Shown one piece after another: positions 58,580-64,000 of a stretch of 64,000 nucleotides of DNA. Made by a program: the position numbers and the translations under genes. Under the pieces are notes generated by a model. It was given only the letters and a program-made list of their open reading frames with translations, did not search any database and was not told where the DNA came from. Every line of letters starts with the position of its first letter. The stretch's first letter is position 1. Location: the NCBI RefSeq assembly GCF_017115045.1, contig NZ_JABXKK010000050.1:62001-126000 (forward strand). Direction: 5' to 3'. Source of the DNA: Nostoc sp. NMS8. Lineage in GTDB: Bacteria > Cyanobacteriota > Cyanobacteriia > Cyanobacteriales > Nostocaceae.

Positions 58580-60349
58580 TCAAGATAGTACTTTCTGTAG
58601 AGAAAGCAATAATTCGTTGATTGTATAGGGCTTCGACAAAAATGTATTGATACCAATGGCCGCTGCTGCACTGAGCTTATTGTCAGACATAAGTCCACTG
58701 CTGGCGATAATTTTGACTTGGGGGTTGATTTTTCGCAGGGTACGGATGGCAGTTAAACCATCTAGCGAGGGCAGCATAATATCCATGAGTACGGCACTAA
58801 TTTTGTCTCTATTTTGAGCGTATAGTGCGATCGCTTCAATACCATCACTGGCAACTAAGATTTTGTAGTTGTGAGCTTCTAGTGATGTTCTGGTAATCTC
58901 TTGAATGGCAATTTCATCATCCACAACCAAAATCAATTCTTCGTGTCCTATCTGTGGTGGTAAATCTTCCGGGCTGAGTGTTTCCATTCCCTCCACGGCT
59001 GGTAAGTAAACCTGAAAGCTAGTGCCAGTTCCCGGTTCGCTATACACGTTCACAAAACCGCCGTGACTTTTAATGATTCCAAGTACAGTGGAAAGTCCCA
59101 ATCCTGTGCCTTTGCCCACATCTTTTGTAGTGAAGAATGGCTCAAAAATTCGATCTAATATTTCCCCAGGAATACCAATTCCTGTATCGGAGACAGAAAT
59201 AACTGTGTAAAATCCCACCTTGGCTTCCAAATTCATGCGGGCATAATTTTCATCAATCAACAGATTCTCGGCAGAGATACTCAAAGTACCGCCATTAGTC
59301 ATAGCATCGCGGGCGTTAACGCAGAGGTTCATCAGTACTTGATGCAGTTGGGTGCTATCTCCAGAAACCATCCACAAATTCTGTGGTACATCAATACTTA
59401 TTTCTATGGATTTTGGGAATGTCTCTTTCAGAATCTTGCCAAGTTCCACAATTATATGTCTGATCTGCAAAGTAATCCGCTTCCCTTCCACACCCCGCGC
59501 AAAAGACAGCACTTGTTTGACTAAATCAGCGCCGCGTCTAGCGTTTATCTGTAAAATTTCTAGTAGATGGCGAGTCCGTTCATCTGCACCAGGAAATTTC
59601 AGCGGTAGCAGTTGCGCTCCGGCCAAAATCGGTGTCAGGATATTGTTGAGGTCGTGAGCAATGCCGCTAGCTAAAGTACCAATACTTTCCAGGCGTTGGG
59701 CGCGAAATAATTGGGCTTCTAAGTGTTTTTTCTCGGTAATATCTGTGTCAACGGTGAGAATTGATTTAGGTTTTCCTTGTTCATCGCATATCAGACTCCA
59801 GCGACTAGCAACGAGGATTTCTTTGTCAGTTTTGGTAAGTTTTGTTAATTCACCCTGCCATTTACCTTGACTAATAACTTGCAATAGAGCCGCTTCAATT
59901 TCTGGTGAAGGTTCGTCATACAAAAGCTCACTAGCATTTTTGCCCCAAGCCTCTGTAGCTTGCCAGCCATAAAGTGTTTCTGCGCCTTTGTTCCAAAAGA
60001 TAATTTGATTGTTTAAGTCTTGTACGCAAATGGCATCTGTAGTGACATCTAGTAATGCTGCTTGTTCGCGGATTTTTTCTTCTGCCAATTTGCGTTCGCG
60101 TAGCGCAGCTTGTCGTTCGCTAATATCTATACTGGCGCATGTCACCCCGACAATTTCTTGGGTTTCATTCCGCAATGGCTCGATAGTTAAATCGTAATAT
60201 CGAGTTGTATCTTGGATGGTAATTGATACTTCCTCTCGCGTTCCTATACCTGTAGTCAGCACTCCACGTTTAATGGTGATGAGATGTTGAGCATCTTCTA
60301 CTGGGATGATATCTAAGTCTTGTTTGCCCAATATCTTCTCAACCGTCAA
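58580..60349 (-). pseudogene. Truncated PAS-PAS-histidine kinase-REC hybrid
   Basis: A 589-residue frame. It opens in the middle of a PAS domain: before the TTG at 60349, the same frame reads RYTWVYNPPSG from about 60381, so the true N terminus is lost. Residues 80-210 hold a second PAS (QAALLDVTTDAICVQDLNNQ). HisKA has H232 in ASGIAHDLNNIL. HATPase: N box MNLCVNARDAM, G1 SVSDTGIGIP, G2 GKGTGLGLSTVLG. The C-terminal receiver has D523 in AVLMDIMLP and K573 in FLSKP. All catalytic residues are intact, so a protein could be active if translated. A deletion has fused it to the dead kinase upstream. Confidence 0.75.
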
Positions 60350-60384
60350 TCCAGATGGAGGATTGTAAACCCAGGTGTACCGTA

Positions 60385-63037
60385 TTATTGCTTACTTGCT
60401 CTATCTGGGATTATGAAGTAGAAAGTCGAGCCTTGACCCGGTTTCGACTCAACCTAGATTCGGCCGCTGTGGCGTTCTATAATTTTCTTACAAATTGCCA
60501 GACCAATTCCAGTACCTTGATACTTGTCTCTACCGTGCAAACGCTGAAAAATTATAAAAATACGTTCAGCATACTGGGATTCCAAACCAATTCCATTATC
60601 ACGCACCCAGAATAAATATTCGTTTTGAGTGGGGATTGGGGGGATGAAGAGGCAAGGGAGCGGGGTGCGGGGTGCAAGGGGGATGAAGAAAAATCTCCTT
60701 TTTTCCCACCCAATTTCCCCTGCTCCCTGCCCCCTGCTCCCTGCCCTCTGCCCCCCTGCTCCCTGCTCCCCTGCTTTCCCTTCCCCAGTCCCCAATCCAA
60801 TATGAATTCGTGGCTGTTGATTCTGGCAAAATTTAATCGCGTTGGCAATGAGATTTTGAAGCACTTGTGTCAATTGAGTAGCATCAGCCATCACTTGAGG
60901 TAGGGGATCATAGGTGACAACTGCTCTACTATCTGCGATCGCTAGTTGGAGATTAGCGATCGCCTGCTCTAAGATTACATTACAATCAACCAGCATAAAG
61001 GGTTGTCCACGAGTGCTGACGCGGGAATAGTTCAACAAATCGTTGATCAAGGTCTGCATCCGCCGCGCCCCATCTACTGCGTAGGTGATAAACTGATCGG
61101 CATTGGCATCTAGTTGATTTTTGTATCTTCGCTCTAGTAGTTGTAAATAACTAGTTACCATTCGCAATGGCTCTTGCAAGTCATGGGAAGCGATATATGC
61201 AAACTGTTCCAATTCAGCATTAGAACGAGCAAGTTCCTGAGTTTGCTGGGTTTCTTTTTCTAATAGTTGCGCTTGAGATAAGGCAATCCCAATTTGGTTT
61301 CCTAATTGCTGTAACAACTCCGTCTCAAAGTTATTCCACTGTCGAGGTGCAGCACACTGATGAGCTAGCAACAAGCCCCAAATGCCATCTCTGATCAGAA
61401 TCGGCACTACCAGATTCGCTCTGACAGCAAATTGCTGAAGAAATTTTCGATGGCATGGTTGGATATGAGCGGCTTCAATGTCTTCAATCGCACTGACTCT
61501 TCCCTGACGATATCTTTCTAGATATTGTTTTTTAAAGCAGGGATCAAAAATATTTTCTTCCAAAATTACTGGCCAACTAGACAGCACCGCTTCTTGTACC
61601 ACTGTTCCTGAGCCGTCAGTCTCCAGTCGAAAAATTAACACACGGTCAGCTTGTAGTAATTTTTGTACCTCTGTCACCGAGGTTTTAAGAATTTCATCTA
61701 TTTGTAAAGATTCTCGAATTTTCAGGGTGATTTCAGCAAATAATTGCGATCACAATTATTTGCCGTTTTAATTCTTCATCTGCCCGCTTGCGATCTGTGA
61801 TATCAGTATAAGAACCCACCATCCGCACCACATCACCCAATGCGTCCCAAAGTGCCTGTCCTCGATCTAGAATCCATTTATAGCTGCCGTCTTGGCACTG
61901 GACTCGATATTCACAGACGTAAAACGGTGTTTTCTTGGCAAAGTGGTCTTGGAAAGCTTGAAGTACCGAATCTCGCTCATCGGGATGGATTCGTTTTGTC
62001 CATTCATCCCAACAGTTGGAAACTTCGTGGTCTTTATAGCCGAGCATTTCCTTCCATTGAGTTGAGAAGAACACTTCATTAGTCTTGAGATTCCAGTCCC
62101 AAATACCATCATTATTACCATGTAATGCTAATTGCCAACGTTCTTGACGTTCCCGTAGTGTTTCCGCTGTTCGCCGTCGTTCAGTAACGTCTTGAAAATA
62201 AATAGACAATCCCTCTTTTGCAGGATAAGCGTGGACTTGAAGCCAGCATTGCTGTGGCAGATAGAACTCCTCAAATTCGACACTCACCTGCTCTAAGATT
62301 GCCCTTTGATACTCACAATAGAATGTTGTGCCAATAATTTCTGGAAACATCTCCCAGATGTTTTTACCCAAAAGTTCATTCTGGGTTTTTTGCAATAACC
62401 GTTCTGCTTGACCATTAATGTAGGTGAATCGCCACTTTTTATCCAAGGCAAAAAAACCATCAGTGATGCTTTCAAGCAAATTAGTAATGCGGGTTCTGGC
62501 AGCTTGCTCGTGCGCCATTAGTTTTTCGGTAATTTGAGATACCTCAGCTACATGACGCCTGAGTTCTAGTTGGTCGATTACTAGGCGACTTAGAGCTACA
62601 AGCGCCTCTATTTGTTTTTGGCTTATTTGCCGTGGGATTTGGTCAATCACACATAGGGTTCCTAGCATATCTCCCATTGGAGTAATTAAGGGTACACCTG
62701 CACAAAACCGTATATATGGATAGCCAGTCACTACTGAATTGCTTGTCAATTTTTCATCAGCTAGGGTATCAGGAACTACCACAACATTACGTTGCTCTTG
62801 ACAAAGATAAGATAACCCAACACTCCGGGGCATTTCTGATACATCTAAACCTACTTTTGCCTTAAACCATTGACGGTTTTCATCAATGAAATTTACCAAG
62901 GATATAGGAGTACCGCAAAGAAATGCCGCTAACTGAGCAAGATTGTCGTAGGCTTCTTCAGGTTCAGTGTCAAGAATTTGATACTGGCGGAGAGCTTCTA
63001 ACCTCACCGTTTCTGTATCAAGATGTCTAGCTTTCAT
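60385..63037 (-). pseudogene. Large GAF-PAS-PAS-GAF histidine kinase, broken
   Basis: One gene in two frames. The N part (ATG 63037 to 61733) has a GAF domain (ALRQYQILDTEPEEAYDNLA, PMGDMLGTLCVIDQ) and two PAS domains (ITDGFFALDKKWRFTYIN; GNNDGIWDWNLKTNEVFF). It ends in a net frameshift near 61742-61756, after ELKRQ. The second frame continues at SQLFAEITLKIRESLQIDEI into the second GAF, then HisKA (FAYIASHDLQEPLRMV) and HATPase ([31 protein letters not shown]). The HATPase carries an insert at 60630-60797. A TAG at 60454-60456 replaces the Trp before VESKPGQGSTFYF, and the frame finally ends at 60385. An apparent Met at 61677 lies inside GAF2. Confidence 0.88.
60630..60797. repeat. Palindromic repeat inserted in-frame in a kinase ATPase domain
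   Basis: About 168 bp of GGGGATTGGGG, AGGCAAGGGAGCGGGG and then CTCCCTGCCCCCTGC-type runs, ending CCCCAGTCCCCAATCC. The ends are inverted. On the coding strand it adds about 50 low-complexity residues (TGEGKAGEQGAGGQRAG and so on) between HIGLG and NEYLFWVRDNG. It is the same family as 27770-27875 and 46733-46922. Confidence 0.8.
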
Positions 63038-63144
63038 TAACTTTTTTTAATAAATCTAGAAAATACGGAAAACTATGAGAATGGGATTCAGACCCCTTCT
63101 TCCGGTAATATTAGTACTTATCAAGAAGTTTTAATAAAAAAGAT

Positions 63145-63498
63145 ATGTCTTCAACTCCTCTAACATTAAACCTAATTGAAGGTTCAGTCTCCTTTAGTTT
63201 TTCACCCCAAGCAGCACGAGAATTAAAAACAGCAACAGATCAACTAATGGAGCGCTTGAAAGCTGTCGCCGCTAAACCCACTCCTGGCGGTGGTAGAGTC
63301 ACTCCCCAGCCTCCCCTAGAATATCGCTATACGGGTGAAGTATTTTTAGAAGTTTTTTGTAATCCTAATATTTGGCCAACGCCCTTCGCAGCCAAAGTTT
63401 TGCTGACTGTCCGCAACATTAATATCCGCTTGACTACCGAAGCTGAACTTACTCGCATCATTGAAGACATTAATCAGTATTTAGAACAAGTAGGTTGA
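63145..63498 (+). CDS. Conserved protein of unknown function, 117 residues
   Basis: ATG 63145. The sequence MSSTPLTLNLIEGSVSFSFS, then YRYTGEVFLEVFCNPNIWPTPFAAKVLLTVRN and LTRIIEDINQYLEQVG, is soluble and alpha/beta. I do not recognise a named family, but composition and start are normal for a real gene. It has its own short leader, divergent from the broken kinase. Confidence 0.65.
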   Translation: MSSTPLTLNLIEGSVSFSFSPQAARELKTATDQLMERLKAVAAKPTPGGGRVTPQPPLEYRYTGEVFLEVFCNPNIWPTPFAAKVLLTVRNINIRLTTEAELTRIIEDINQYLEQVG

Positions 63499-63513
63499 CA
63501 ACTCCTCGCCCTA

Positions 63514-63724
63514 AGAGGTTGTTTGAAAAGTCCTATTGTAGGTATCAAAACGTTCTAGATCTCCCTAAATCCCCCGATCAATTGGGGGACTTTAATTCCG
63601 GTTCCCCCCTTTATAAGGGGAGCCAGCGCGGTCTTGGGGTCTCCCCAAGTAGAGCGACTGGCGTGGGTTAGGGGAGATCAACAAGTGCCTAAAATGACAG
63701 TCAAATACTTTTCAAGCATCCTCT
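63514..63724. mobile_element. MITE-like element, copy 2
   Basis: Inverted ends AGAGGTTGTTTGAAAAGT (63514-63531) and ACTTTTCAAGCATCCTCT (63707-63724) match at 16 of 18 positions. The subterminal blocks AAAACGTTCTAGATC and AGTGCCTAAAA are the reverse complements of those in the element at 701-832. It is longer than copy 1 (211 bp), because the central C-run/G-run palindrome is enlarged. Confidence 0.75.
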
Positions 63725-63754
63725 AAAGGTACGAGGATTCTTCCTTCATACAAC

Positions 63755-64000
63755 ATTACCTTTAAAAGCAGTGCTTTTAGACGGTCTTACACGTTGTCCA
63801 GAAGCGGTAGCGAGATGCCCTCCCGCCAAAAGTCGTAAACCTATCCTTCAAGAACGCTTCTGATATTTTCTGATATTTATAGCTGCGCTAATGTCTCTGT
63901 CATGCAGCGATTTTGGATTTTGCGAAAGTTGAGCCAGTTGCTTGCGGAGGTTCCCTGTTTTGTCGCAACTGGTGACGATTAGCCTGACTTAGACAAACTT
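63755..64000 (-). pseudogene. TnpB remnant (IS200/IS605 family), partial
   Basis: The minus strand reads LHDRDISAAINIRK, the C-terminal RuvC/zinc-ribbon end of TnpB (usually HDRDxNAAINI). Upstream is a cysteine-poor stretch CDKTGNLRKQLAQL. A stop follows at about 63864, then LRLLAGGHLATASGQRVRPS, which looks like the usual tail. It lacks the CxxC pairs, so it is decayed, and it runs off the right edge. Confidence 0.6.

Noticed and set aside
60625..60903. 92-codon frame and other frames over the G/C-run repeat
   Set aside because: They arise from low-complexity repeat sequence antisense to the kinase.

Overview
The window is chromosomal DNA of a filamentous, heterocyst-type cyanobacterium (Nostoc/Anabaena clade). 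The basis is: photosystem I genes psaA-psaB, NDH-1 genes ndhA-I-G-E and the phycobilisome gene apcD; many copies of the HIP1 octamer GCGATCGC; heptamer-type tandem repeats between genes (TCATTGG, TCTAAAA, GAGTGCT and similar); and several families of short palindromic elements. The genus is an inference from these traits. No rRNA, tRNA or CRISPR array was recognised.

Layout. 1-5.3 kb: cut-off thioredoxin-like gene, two HAD phosphatases, a glutaminase and a proline-rich lipoprotein. 5.3-10.7 kb: psaA-psaB with a clear terminator. 10.8-12.8 kb: broken two-component genes followed by an intact REC-histidine kinase. 12.8-19.5 kb: a DUF4079 membrane protein, a BcsA/CelA-type cellulose synthase and two tandem GT39-like membrane glycosyltransferases (envelope or exopolysaccharide region). 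19.9-22.4 kb: a type I secretion locus (PpiC isomerase, CNB/C39-like ABC exporter, HlyD) cut by a rearrangement. 22.6-29.6 kb: acyltransferase, nadK, the ndhA-I-G-E cluster, gltA and sixA. 30-34.4 kb: groES-groEL under a perfect CIRCE operator, a decayed ferredoxin gene, a LuxR-type response regulator and a NIL-domain protein. 34.8-35.6 kb: remnants of a kinase and a REC protein joined by deletion. 35.7-48.5 kb: housekeeping genes (asnS, rlmD, apcD, purL, purF, lysS) plus a Phd/Doc-like pair with a damaged toxin. 48.8-58.4 kb: EF-hand protein, geranylgeranyl-reductase-like gene, frr-pyrH, redoxin, hydrolase, phytol-kinase-like gene, yidD, ychF. 58.6-63 kb: a badly damaged sensory-kinase locus. 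63.1-64 kb: a conserved small gene, a MITE and a TnpB relic.

Most of the window is core metabolism: photosynthetic electron transport (psaAB, ndh), pigment and lipid metabolism, purine synthesis, translation and protein folding. I see no clearly new multi-gene defence or metabolic system. The most distinctive signal is genome erosion by small repeats and deletions. At least four two-component loci are broken by nonsense, frameshift, insertion or deletion; a secretion operon is truncated head to head; a 2Fe-2S ferredoxin has decayed. Short palindromic elements are inserted between genes and, in two cases, inside coding sequence without breaking the frame: 21 bp at a HIP1 site in a glycosyltransferase, and about 168 bp in a kinase ATPase domain. 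Two copies of one MITE family lie near the two ends of the window in opposite orientation.
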